Assembly: GCA_016840825.1 (NCBI GenBank)
Contig: JAEORN010000244.1
Coordinates: forward strand, 1 to 50,106
Reading direction: 5' to 3'
Length of the DNA: 50,106 nucleotides
DNA from: Candidatus Thorarchaeota archaeon
GTDB lineage: Archaea; Asgardarchaeota; Thorarchaeia; Thorarchaeales; Thorarchaeaceae
The position numbers and the translations under genes were made by a program. Within the stretch, counting starts at the first letter, position 1. The number at the start of each line of letters is the position of its first letter. Positions 24,562 to 32,258 of the stretch are shown piece by piece. The notes beneath the pieces were generated by a model that was not told the origin of the DNA, ran no database searches, and worked only from the letters and a program-made list of their open reading frames with translations.

Positions 24562-25023
24562 TCAGAATTGGATCTCATAAATGATGGCGTCCTCTGTTTC
24601 ATAATAATTGGGGGATCGGTCGATTGAACAAAATCCAAGTATCTCATAGAACCTTCTTGCGGTGAGATTTCCTTCTCTCACCTCGAGATAGCACCTCGTA
24701 GCCTTTAATTTCTTGAGTCTATCTAGAAAGTAACTTGCTAGATGAGATCCTATTCCTTGTCTTTGGAACTTCTGTGCAACTGCGATGTTTAGAAGATGGC
24801 CCTCTCTCAAGGTTCTATCGTATTCCCAGACAATATACCCTACTATCTCCTCATTATTTTCGTAGACGACCATTTGGAGTTCTCCTTCGTTATCTCTCAT
24901 TACACCTCCCCGAATAGCAAGCATCAGGAAGGTAGAATAAGGCCAAGGAGGATCAAAACATTCGTTCTCGATTCTAACAACCTCTGATAGGTCTCTGACC
25001 TTGAAAGAACGAATTCCTGTCAT
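24562..25023 (-). CDS. rimI: Ribosomal-protein-alanine N-acetyltransferase-like GNAT
   Basis: A 153-residue GNAT of RimI/archaeal Ard1 type. The acetyl-CoA pyrophosphate loop is QRQGIGSHL after the strand LLNIAV. The C-terminal YLEVREGNLTARRFYEILGF, followed by DRSPNYYETEDAIIYE, is characteristic. Archaeal RimI acetylates N termini of proteins with broad specificity. The gene follows a small zinc-ribbon membrane protein by 16 bases, probably as one transcript, and ends one base past the stop of the convergent giant gene. Confidence 0.88.
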   Translation of the reverse strand: MTGIRSFKVRDLSEVVRIENECFDPPWPYSTFLMLAIRGGVMRDNEGELQMVVYENNEEIVGYIVWEYDRTLREGHLLNIAVAQKFQRQGIGSHLASYFLDRLKKLKATRCYLEVREGNLTARRFYEILGFCSIDRSPNYYETEDAIIYEIQF

Positions 25024-25039
25024 GACGCTCTAAACTCCA

Positions 25040-25414
25040 TTAGTCAGAAACTCCAAATTCATCAAATGAATCGGTTTTATGTGACTCGTATCTCATTCCA
25101 CAGATTGGGCAATAGTTATAGTTGTTCGGCAAGGGTGCTCGACACTGAGTACATCTTCTCGATTGATCGGCTCCGTAATTGGAACGAAAGGTTCCAGTAT
25201 ATGATCTAAACGATATCAACTGATATAGGCATATAGCAGAAAAAACAACAAGAATCACCAGAAAGATAGGACTGAATGAAGTCACATTTCCAAAAAAGAA
25301 GAATGGAAAAACGAAGAAAAAGAATCCAGAAGGATTCATTGTTGTTACCAATATTAGAAATCCAATAATGACTAACATAAAGCCCAATAAGATTACAGAC
25401 TCTGTTCTTCTCAT
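25040..25414 (-). CDS. Small membrane protein with C-terminal zinc ribbon
   Basis: A 124-residue protein. Two transmembrane helices (about 7-25 and 30-65, the second region rich in Phe) are followed by a linker and a zinc ribbon CTQCRAPL..YCPICG. The C-terminal tail is acidic. No family was recognised. The ribbon should lie in the cytosol and might recruit a partner. It is the promoter-proximal gene of a two-gene operon with rimI. Confidence 0.65.
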   Translation of the reverse strand: MRRTESVILLGFMLVIIGFLILVTTMNPSGFFFFVFPFFFFGNVTSFSPIFLVILVVFSAICLYQLISFRSYTGTFRSNYGADQSRRCTQCRAPLPNNYNYCPICGMRYESHKTDSFDEFGVSD

Positions 25415-25523
25415 TATCCAAAATTAAAATTCTATTCAGACTTAATAGTTTTCATGAAATAGAACTACATAGTCGCAAGACATATCTAGAAACACAGGTA
25501 TTCGATGTCTAGAAAACTGGCAA

Positions 25524-25531
25524 TTTATATA
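25524..25531 (+). promoter_or_regulatory. TATA box of the pseudo-GTPase gene
   Basis: TTTATATA in an A/T-rich setting. Transcription should start near 25552-25556, just before the first usable codon at 25559. Confidence 0.45.
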
Positions 25532-25558
25532 TTCCTGCCATTGGGGGATTGACTTACT

Positions 25559-26026
25559 ATCTCAGCGGATAAGAAACAACCCAAAAACAAGAGGTCAAAG
25601 AAACGCTATCTGTTCAAAGTCACAGTCGTAGGACCCGATGATAGACTTCTCGAGAAGGTATTATCCATTGTAAATGAAAATGCTGTTGCTGTTGATGGTA
25701 TCCGAATAGGCACTACCGCAGTTGAAACAGAAGAATCGAATGTTCGTGCCGTTACTTGGTCGCCACGTCATTCTGCTCTTGAACTTCTCCTATCTGTAAC
25801 TTATGCTGGAGCCAACGCTGTAGTTATTGTCATGCCAGATGCGGATCCAGAGATTGAAACCATTTATCGAAATGAGATTAGATCACATCTAGGAAGCGGT
25901 GTTCCTACGAGAGTCATTCTCATCAATTCAGAGATAGATGAATTCAAGCGTCTTGAGATTGTCACCCTCTTTGAGGAATTGTATCAAGAGATTCTGGAAT
26001 TGAAGGAAAAGATCGATTCCAAATGA
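25559..26026 (+). CDS. Degenerate Ras-like small GTPase (pseudo-GTPase), non-standard start
   Basis: The frame is open from just after a TGA at 25550 and gives about 155 residues. A basic N terminus leads to a Ras-like core. The P-loop position reads GPDDRLLEK instead of GxxxxGK(S/T). The switch II region reads VTWSPRH in place of DTAG. The GANAVVIVMPDAD strand fits the Rab/Ras strand before G4, and ILINSEID replaces NKxD. So the fold is kept but nucleotide-binding motifs are lost. No ATG, GTG or TTG occurs in frame before residue 92; ATC at 25559, with GGGGGA ten bases upstream, is the best start candidate. Either non-AUG initiation or an indel at the 5' end is needed. Confidence 0.6.
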   Translation: MSADKKQPKNKRSKKRYLFKVTVVGPDDRLLEKVLSIVNENAVAVDGIRIGTTAVETEESNVRAVTWSPRHSALELLLSVTYAGANAVVIVMPDADPEIETIYRNEIRSHLGSGVPTRVILINSEIDEFKRLEIVTLFEELYQEILELKEKIDSK

Positions 26027-26092
26027 GTGTATTACCCCAATGATGGAAAGCCTTTTTTCATAATCTGATTCAGCAAAGAATGGGTGCGAAAT

Positions 26093-27031
26093 GTGAGTCC
26101 TGATAATAAACGGTCCGATGACTATTGGATGGGAGTAAGAGACGCTCTTAGGATGGTTGATTCATTCCTAAGATGGTCAAAAGATAATAAAGAAAAGGCA
26201 AAGTCATTGGATGATTTCATTCATGATGGTTTAGTCGCTGCAGCGAAACGCTGTGAGAGTTGTCTGCATAAAGAGCTTGGTGTGAAATTTGATTCTAAAA
26301 TGGATGAATACGAACCAGTAGATGATTCTACTGCGGTTGACGAGCCTGAAGATGAAGAGCTCATAGAATACGAATCGAATACCACGCCCCCTGAAATCGT
26401 CTTAGAAACTGAAGGACCGGCTGATTCAGAAGAAATTCCAATCAGAATTGAATCAGAGGATAGAGAAATTGAATTCGAATCCTCGTCCGCACCAGCAATA
26501 GACGATGGATCGGTTCGATTAGAATCGATGGGAATGCACGATGGTTCAGTAGAGGACGATACACAATTATCTGGAGGTCCTCGGGAGTTCTCGTCTGACT
26601 TTGCATTGGTAGAGCCTGATCCACTTGTTATTGAATCAGATTCCGACTCCTCGGAAGAAGAGGTTGAAGATGCAGAGGAATCTGATCTCTACAAAGACTC
26701 GTATGTTCCTGAGCCCCCTCCAGAGGTCAAAGAGGAACTTAGCGTAGAACGTCCAAAATACTCCTGGGAGCAATCAGAACCAACCTCTTTGAGGGAAGCG
26801 ACAGGGAGTGATGACCTACAATCAGAAGAAGAAACTAAGGAACCTTCAGAGTCACTTAGGGTTTGGAGTCCGATGGAAGAGTCTTCTCCTGATAGCATTG
26901 AAGATGATGGGATGGAGCATGATGAATCTGGACCATCTGAATCGCCTCCTCCACCTCCTCCACCCCCTGAAACTGAGGAGAGTGAAGAAGAACGTAGACG
27001 AAGAGCTCGCCGCCTCTTCTTTGGTGGCTAA
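26093..27031 (+). CDS. Acidic disordered protein with polyproline stretch and C-terminal Gly-Gly
   Basis: About 312 residues from GTG 26093, with GGGTG six bases upstream (GTG 26084 is an alternative). Residues 10-65 form a helical domain (YWMGVRDALRMVDSFLRW, AAAKRCESCLHKELG). The rest is low-complexity, very rich in Asp, Glu, Ser and Pro, and thus probably disordered. Near the end come eight consecutive prolines, an acidic patch, a run RRRRARR and the terminal LFFGG. Polyproline tracts bind profilin or SH3-type domains in eukaryotes. Function unknown. A TATA-like TTTTTTCATAAT near 26055 suggests its own promoter. The DUF362 gene follows nine bases later. Confidence 0.7.
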   Translation: MSPDNKRSDDYWMGVRDALRMVDSFLRWSKDNKEKAKSLDDFIHDGLVAAAKRCESCLHKELGVKFDSKMDEYEPVDDSTAVDEPEDEELIEYESNTTPPEIVLETEGPADSEEIPIRIESEDREIEFESSSAPAIDDGSVRLESMGMHDGSVEDDTQLSGGPREFSSDFALVEPDPLVIESDSDSSEEEVEDAEESDLYKDSYVPEPPPEVKEELSVERPKYSWEQSEPTSLREATGSDDLQSEEETKEPSESLRVWSPMEESSPDSIEDDGMEHDESGPSESPPPPPPPPETEESEEERRRRARRLFFGG

Positions 27032-27039
27032 GAGTTGAT

Positions 27040-27861
27040 ATGAACTACAACTCCTTTGTTTGCATAGCTGTTCGTAAGACTCAACGCGAAGCGTTATTGA
27101 CAGCAATATCAAAGATGCCAAATCCTGTTCCAATATCTCCTGCAAGTAGGCGTATAATTATCAAACCATCGATCTATGATCCTAATCTACCAGGAAATAC
27201 GTCTTTTGGGATGATGAAAGCAGTTGCTGAGTTTTTCCAAAATGTCGCACCAATTAGTATTGTTGAATCCGACAATCCCGTTCGAAAGGCAGAGGAGGCA
27301 TTCAAAGCTTCAGGTTACGATTCTCTTATGAGTGAAAGCGTCAATCTAGTTAATCTTTCACATCAACCATTGAAATCAGTTATGATGGCTGGTCATTATT
27401 TCAAAGAGGTTTTACTGCCCAGCTTATTGATTGAGAATGATTTTCTCGTAAATCTGGCAACTGTAAAGTCGCAGAAGAACATCACAATGGGTGCTGCTAT
27501 CAAGAACCTATTTGGATTGCTACCTAATGAAGAAAAAGCGAATATGCATCAACATCTCTCTGATGTTTTGATTGACCTATTGGTTCAGTTTAGGCCTCGT
27601 TTGAATATCGTTGATCTCACCTATCTCGTGGAAGGTGATCGAACGAATGCAAAAGTTCGACAAATAGGGGGAATAGTTCTAGGCACAGATGCTGTGGCTG
27701 TTGATGCCTATTGTGCCCATTTACTTGGTTTGGATCCAATGAAGATCAGCTATTTGCGAAAAGCATCTAATCTAGGGCTTGGAGAAGCTTTGATTGAGAG
27801 AATCCAAGTCTTAGGTACCGAACATCAAATTGAGCAGCTTACAACATTGACATCCATTTAG
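27040..27861 (+). CDS. DUF362-family protein
   Basis: A 273-residue protein. The sequence matches DUF362: IIIKPSIYDPNLPGNTS near the N terminus, VNLATVKSQKNITMGAAIKNLFGLLP in the middle, and LGTDAVAVDAYCAHLLGLDP toward the end. Many DUF362 proteins carry ferredoxin clusters; this one has no Cys cluster and so resembles the cluster-free branch. The biochemical function of the family is poorly known. It lies nine bases after the acidic protein and is probably co-transcribed. Confidence 0.8.
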   Translation: MNYNSFVCIAVRKTQREALLTAISKMPNPVPISPASRRIIIKPSIYDPNLPGNTSFGMMKAVAEFFQNVAPISIVESDNPVRKAEEAFKASGYDSLMSESVNLVNLSHQPLKSVMMAGHYFKEVLLPSLLIENDFLVNLATVKSQKNITMGAAIKNLFGLLPNEEKANMHQHLSDVLIDLLVQFRPRLNIVDLTYLVEGDRTNAKVRQIGGIVLGTDAVAVDAYCAHLLGLDPMKISYLRKASNLGLGEALIERIQVLGTEHQIEQLTTLTSI

Positions 27862-27905
27862 ACTCATCCACAATTGATATATTACTATAGGATTTGGAAC
27901 TAAAC

Positions 27906-27921
27906 CCCCGAAGGATCGGGG
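27906..27921 (+). promoter_or_regulatory. 5'-UTR hairpin ahead of the aminotransferase
   Basis: CCCCGA-AGGA-TCGGGG forms a GC-rich stem. With a TATA-like GATATATTA near 27876 the transcript should begin about 27902-27906, which puts the hairpin at the very 5' end of the mRNA, 28 bases before the ATG. Confidence 0.35.
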
Positions 27922-27949
27922 ATAGTCGTCAAAAATGGGTGGCGATTGA

Positions 27950-29113
27950 ATGGACTGGACGTCTCATCATATGCAGGTAATTCCTGCTTCAGGAACTCTC
28001 AAGATCCTTGATATGGCAAAGAAGATGGAAATGGCAGGGAAAAAGGTTTATCACTTTGAGGTGGGACAACCTGACTTCATAACACCCCAAAACATCACTG
28101 AAGCCGCCATTGCAGCCCTTAAGGCCGGAAAAACCATGTATACTTCCTCCAGAGGAATAGTTGAGTTGCTTGATGCAATTCAGGAACTCTATGCTAGACG
28201 CAACATACACATTGAAGGAAGGAAAAACGTCATAGTGACTCCAGGTGCAAAAATGGCTCTTTTTCAAGGATTTCTTTCAACTATTGATGTAGGTGATGAT
28301 GTTTTAGTTCTAGCTCCATCATGGCCAACCTATAAAGTTCTTCTTAGAAATGCAGGAGCAAAGCCTGTCGACGTTAGGACGAATCCTGGCTATGTATTGG
28401 ATGAGGAAGCCCTGAAGAATAAGATTGGCAAAGAAGTATCTGCAATCGTGATTAACAGCCCAAATAACCCAACTGGTGGCGTGCTCACCAAAGATCAAAT
28501 GAAGATGATTTTTGATCTCGCTACAGATAATAATTTTCTAATATTTAGCGATGAGATATATGAGGAACTCGTTTACGATGGGTTCAAACAGACTTCTATG
28601 CTCGAGGTTGATCCTGAGCTGGAGAGAACAGTAGTTATTAGCGGTTTTTCGAAGTCCTATGCGATGACTGGCTGGCGTCTTGGGTATGCGATTGCTTCAC
28701 CTGATACAATCGACAATATGGTACGTATTCAGCAGAATACAACATCATGCGCAACATCCTTTGTGCAGTATGCTGGTGTTGAAGCTATCATGGGTGATCA
28801 AAGTTCAATTCAACATATGAAGGAAGCATTCCAAGCCCGTCGCGATTTGATTCTGAGAATATTCTGTGAAATAGAGGGAGTTCAATGCATGAATCCAATG
28901 GGTGCATTCTATGTATTTCCAGATATGAGCCGGTATGAGCTCAGTAGCAACACACTATCTGAACTCCTGCTAAAGAAAACAGGAGTGACATCTGTGCCCG
29001 GAAAAGTCTTTGGCGATGCATATGATCATCACTTAAGATTCTCATATTCAGTATCTGATCAGGATATTGAGAATGGAATGCTAGCAATGAAAGAATTCCT
29101 CTCGACACTGTGA
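27950..29113 (+). CDS. Class I/II PLP-dependent aminotransferase
   Basis: A 387-residue fold-type I aminotransferase of the aspartate/aromatic group. Visible are VGQPDF near the N terminus, NSPNNPTGGVL, SDEIYEELVYDG, the PLP lysine K235 in SGFSKSYAMTGWRLGY, and a C-terminal LRFSYS with the arginine that binds the substrate carboxylate. It transfers amino groups between an amino acid and 2-oxoglutarate; exact substrates cannot be assigned from sequence. A GC-rich hairpin lies in the leader. The YkgJ-like gene follows after 16 bases. Confidence 0.92.
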   Translation: MDWTSHHMQVIPASGTLKILDMAKKMEMAGKKVYHFEVGQPDFITPQNITEAAIAALKAGKTMYTSSRGIVELLDAIQELYARRNIHIEGRKNVIVTPGAKMALFQGFLSTIDVGDDVLVLAPSWPTYKVLLRNAGAKPVDVRTNPGYVLDEEALKNKIGKEVSAIVINSPNNPTGGVLTKDQMKMIFDLATDNNFLIFSDEIYEELVYDGFKQTSMLEVDPELERTVVISGFSKSYAMTGWRLGYAIASPDTIDNMVRIQQNTTSCATSFVQYAGVEAIMGDQSSIQHMKEAFQARRDLILRIFCEIEGVQCMNPMGAFYVFPDMSRYELSSNTLSELLLKKTGVTSVPGKVFGDAYDHHLRFSYSVSDQDIENGMLAMKEFLSTL

Positions 29114-29129
29114 TTGGAGATTTTCATGT

Positions 29130-29717
29130 ATGGCGCCCGTAAATTCGGAATCGTCCATTCACTTCTCTTGTACAAGATGTGGTGCTTGTTGTTCTCAAAA
29201 AGATATGATTGTGACACTTACAGGCCACGATATAACTCGAATTGCCTTTGCACTCGGATTAGATTCTACTCAAATGCTTAAAGTGGTAGACTTCTATATT
29301 CAGCCAGAGAATACTATATCTCCAATTGGACTGCAGGATACTATTCGTTTGAAGACTGAGAATGGCATGGCAGTTCTTGCATTGAGGAAGAACAAGTCAC
29401 ATCAGTGTATCTTTCTTGATGATGATTTGTGCATGATTCATCCCGCGAGACCCGGTGCTTGCCGTGCATTTCCCTTCGTATTTTCATATATGGAAGAGGA
29501 GATATCATGGGGACTAAGCGCATTGAAATCTATTTGTCCGGGGCTCGGATCGGGCGAGGAAGTAGACTTTGCTGAATTGTATGACATAGCGCAAGAGGTT
29601 CTGGAGGATCTTGCCCTATTTCGGGAATTCGGATATGATTGGAATCAAAGGAACTGTGAACATACAGCAGTCCTGCTGCTAGATAGTGTTCTCTCTGATC
29701 CGCGTTTCGCTGTGTAG
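29130..29717 (+). CDS. YkgJ-family cysteine cluster protein
   Basis: A 195-residue protein with the family motif CxxCxxCC (CTRCGACC) near residue 15. The second half-site CIFLDDDLCMIHPARPGACRAFPF follows at about residues 92-115, and a further Cys lies in SICPGL. These are thought to bind zinc or an iron-sulfur cluster; the function of the family is not established. GGAGA precedes the ATG by about 10 bases. Close spacing suggests co-transcription with the aminotransferase. Confidence 0.85.
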   Translation: MAPVNSESSIHFSCTRCGACCSQKDMIVTLTGHDITRIAFALGLDSTQMLKVVDFYIQPENTISPIGLQDTIRLKTENGMAVLALRKNKSHQCIFLDDDLCMIHPARPGACRAFPFVFSYMEEEISWGLSALKSICPGLGSGEEVDFAELYDIAQEVLEDLALFREFGYDWNQRNCEHTAVLLLDSVLSDPRFAV

Positions 29718-29731
29718 TGAAAGATCTCACT

Positions 29732-30706
29732 TCAGAGTCTGCTAAGTATTTGAAGGATATTACCAAAATTGTGTTCAACAGTTCGTGATTTCTCTGTGTA
29801 CGCTCCCAAGTTTCTTAATCGGTCATCGAGCTTCGCTTTCTCAGAGAACTCCTGTGATTTGATAATATCATGAATCTTCTCATTAAGTGTCAGGATTTCA
29901 GAAGATGACTTCAATACATACTTGAGCATTCGTATCATAAGATGAAAATCGGTGATATCTCTCAGTTGAAGAGTTTGGCTGTAGAATTGGAATTCTAGTC
30001 TAGCAAGTTTTTCGCGCATATTAACGAGTTCGAGAATCCAATTCTCTTCACCTGTCGAAAGGAGGTTCTCATATAGCTCATTCCATTTGTGTTGCTGATC
30101 AAGTAGTTGAACGAGATACCCTCTAAGGAATGAGAAATGGTCAACGCCTTCATCGATTTCCTCTTCTGTTCCAATTGGTTTCATCATGTCATCCATTTGA
30201 CTATGTTTGACCGCAATCATTAGAGAAAATTTGTCAACATATCTTTTGACCTCATCCGTTTTCTCTTTCCTCGTCATCAGGTCTGCAAAAGTATCTGCTA
30301 GAGTTAGTATAAACTTGTAAAGACACTCACTGCAGATTTCAGCACTCGCGGTCAAATCCTTTGTCGAAAGAAATTGAAGAGCATCTTCCAAATCATTACC
30401 TGGAACATCCTTTCCATGAATCCTTAAAGCCCATCCCTGAGAGATACAATAGACCTTGTTGTTCGGATAATTGACATAAATTGAGGCATAACAGATATTG
30501 CCTTCTTGTGCCTGTTCTTGTGCAATGCTTTCTTTATCAGGATGATATGCAAAGATCGATGGGTCTACATCAATAGCTTCTACTTCTAAGATGTTATCAT
30601 CATTCACACAAAGTGTTTCATCACCAAACACCTTGAAGCATGGACAACCTCTAACGACACGGATTGAATTCTGTCCCATCTCACCTTCTCGTCCAAGGAC
30701 ATCCAT
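29732..30706 (-). CDS. Cys-rich protein of unknown family, paralogue A
   Basis: A 324-residue protein. The N-terminal half has a conserved Cys set: CPC (RGCPC), C in LCVNDDN, C in ICYAS, C in VYCISQG, and CxxC in ICSECLYKFI. The last 170 residues are helical and probably a coiled bundle. The neighbouring gene at 30776 has the same order and spacing, so the two are tandem duplicates. No known family was recognised; zinc or Fe-S binding is plausible. A later Met (residue 10) is an alternative start. It has its own TATA-like element (TTCTATATGG near 30742). Confidence 0.65.
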   Translation of the reverse strand: MDVLGREGEMGQNSIRVVRGCPCFKVFGDETLCVNDDNILEVEAIDVDPSIFAYHPDKESIAQEQAQEGNICYASIYVNYPNNKVYCISQGWALRIHGKDVPGNDLEDALQFLSTKDLTASAEICSECLYKFILTLADTFADLMTRKEKTDEVKRYVDKFSLMIAVKHSQMDDMMKPIGTEEEIDEGVDHFSFLRGYLVQLLDQQHKWNELYENLLSTGEENWILELVNMREKLARLEFQFYSQTLQLRDITDFHLMIRMLKYVLKSSSEILTLNEKIHDIIKSQEFSEKAKLDDRLRNLGAYTEKSRTVEHNFGNILQILSRL

Positions 30707-30775
30707 ATTATCAGGCTCCAGCTATTACGCATCCTCTTCCATATAGAAGCAACATGAAATCAAGTACTTTAATGG

Positions 30776-31756
30776 TTATAGTACTTTTTCTGTTGGCCTA
30801 ACCTTAATCTCAGACAATAGAGGGACAAGTTTTCTAAAGCCGATTTCTGATTTCCTTCTAATAGACTCAATCTCCCCTAGAATCTTCTCGTGGGTTTCAA
30901 GTATAAGTCCGGAATTCATTACAATATGATTGAGACTTCTGATTTCATCATGAAGGGAGAGGATTTTGCGGGTCGTTCCAATCATTAGCTTGAGATATGT
31001 AACCGCGGATACCTCATCGCAATCTTGATTCACTGATAGTACTTGATGCTGAAATACTGATTCGAATTTACTGAGTCTTCTATAGGCATCAACTAAGAGC
31101 TTCATATCTTCAGAATCAGTACTTTCCATTTCAAAAATCAGGTCATAATGCTCTATTGAAATAGACAAGTGAGATTGATCGAATCTCTCATTTCTATCAA
31201 TCATTGAATTGCGATATGAAGGGATTACTCCATAGCTGAGCTCAGAGGCAATTAGGTTCACTAAATCTCTAGTATATGTTATGATAATCCCGCTTCTTTC
31301 GCTGTCACTTAGGATTTCTTTAAAGACATCTGTCAAGGTTATCAGATATTTGTACAAACAAGATGAGCATATGGCATCATCAACTCCCATCTGTGATGGA
31401 AGTACAAAATTCAAGGCATCTTTGATGTCTGCTGCGCGAATCGCTTGGCGATTTATCGTAATAGCATCACCCCGATTTACACAATAGGCTATTCCATCTC
31501 GCGGGTCTAAATTCAATAAGCCATAACAGATATCCTCTCTATCGCTCTCGAACTCGCTAAGCATCTCTATAGACTCAAGCTGAGCAAAGAAATTTGGATC
31601 TATTGCTATAGACTTGATAGGAAGTACATTGTCCTTATTGATACATACTCTTTCTATCCCATACTCCCTCATGCATGGGCACCCTCTAACAAGCTGGATT
31701 CGATTATCGTAGTTGCCTGTGACAATCATCAAGTCTGATATCATCCTAATGACCAT
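30776..31756 (-). CDS. Cys-rich protein of unknown family, paralogue B
   Basis: A 326-residue protein, the tandem paralogue of the gene downstream. The same Cys set appears: CPC (RGCPCMREYG), VCINKDN, ICYGL, YCVNRGD and ICSSCLYKYLITLTD. A helical half follows. The C-terminal halves differ more than the N-terminal halves, so the Cys domain appears to be the conserved core. Its promoter carries a TATA box (about 31813-31822) and a GTACTAGTAC palindrome at the expected transcription start. No known family was recognised. Confidence 0.65.
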   Translation of the reverse strand: MVIRMISDLMIVTGNYDNRIQLVRGCPCMREYGIERVCINKDNVLPIKSIAIDPNFFAQLESIEMLSEFESDREDICYGLLNLDPRDGIAYCVNRGDAITINRQAIRAADIKDALNFVLPSQMGVDDAICSSCLYKYLITLTDVFKEILSDSERSGIIITYTRDLVNLIASELSYGVIPSYRNSMIDRNERFDQSHLSISIEHYDLIFEMESTDSEDMKLLVDAYRRLSKFESVFQHQVLSVNQDCDEVSAVTYLKLMIGTTRKILSLHDEIRSLNHIVMNSGLILETHEKILGEIESIRRKSEIGFRKLVPLLSEIKVRPTEKVL

Positions 31757-31792
31757 TTCAGGTTCTTTGCACTATCTGAAAACTCAGAATGC

Positions 31793-31802
31793 GTACTAGT
31801 AC
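31793..31802 (-). promoter_or_regulatory. Palindrome at the start site of paralogue B
   Basis: GTACTAGTAC is a perfect 10-bp palindrome, 10-20 bases downstream of the TATA box at 31813-31822, where transcription should begin. It is a candidate operator, possibly for the ribbon-helix-helix protein encoded upstream. Confidence 0.4.
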
Positions 31803-31852
31803 AGTGTTTTTTGATTTATACAATACATTAAGGTATCTTGGACGGAAGAATT

Positions 31853-31890
31853 GGGGGGGAGAGCTGCCAAATAGGCTGCTCTCTATCCCC
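31853..31890 (-). terminator. Hairpin at the end of the RHH gene
   Basis: GGGG-AGAGCTGCC and GGCTGCTCT...CCCC pair with one internal mismatch over an AAATA loop. The stem includes the stop codon of the RHH gene at 31883. It separates that gene from paralogue B. Confidence 0.45.
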
Positions 31891-32023
31891 AGAGTTCTCT
31901 CTTGAGAAGATCTCTAATTGCAATCCTTATGGCTTCGGATCTATTTGGATAAAGATTGCTTTCAACTAGCTTCTCAAGACCGTCTATATATGTTTCAGGA
32001 ACGTGAAGTGTTACGAGTTTCAT
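31883..32023 (-). CDS. Ribbon-helix-helix (CopG-like) regulator, 46 residues
   Basis: A short complete gene. The N-terminal strand MKLVTLHVPETYIDGL is followed by the helix-turn-helix pair LVESNLYPNRSEAIRIAIRD and LLKRELW. NRSEAIR in the turn is the hallmark of archaeal CopG/Arc-type regulators, which dimerise through the strand and insert it into the DNA major groove. GGTGA stands seven bases before the ATG. No toxin gene accompanies it, so a plain transcriptional regulator is more likely than an antitoxin. Inverted repeats at its own promoter and at the downstream gene's promoter are candidate sites. Confidence 0.8.
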   Translation of the reverse strand: MKLVTLHVPETYIDGLEKLVESNLYPNRSEAIRIAIRDLLKRELWG

Positions 32024-32079
32024 TTGCTTTCACCAACATATCTCTCAGACGACGAGTAATCTCTCGTTGTCTATGGTGG

Positions 32080-32093
32080 TAATCACCTGATTA
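32080..32093 (-). promoter_or_regulatory. Inverted repeat in the RHH promoter
   Basis: TAATCA-CC-TGATTA lies about 20-30 bases downstream of a TATA-like GTATAATAT (about 32113-32121, minus strand), near the expected transcript start. It may be an autoregulatory operator. Confidence 0.35.
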
Positions 32094-32258
32094 GTATCCA
32101 CGTCATACCTCCATATTATACTGAGTAATACCAACTTGATATTCAGAATGATTTCCGTGTCTTGTCGTATTTATCTTTGATATTCGTCGACAGCCGTTAC
32201 GATAGTGCTTAAATTCAGTTCTTTGCGCCCAGAACTCGAAGTTCCGTGAAGGTTGTGC

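Noticed and set aside
31883..32023. RHH gene as an antitoxin of a toxin-antitoxin pair
   Set aside because: No toxin-like gene is adjacent; the neighbours are metabolic or of the Cys-rich family.
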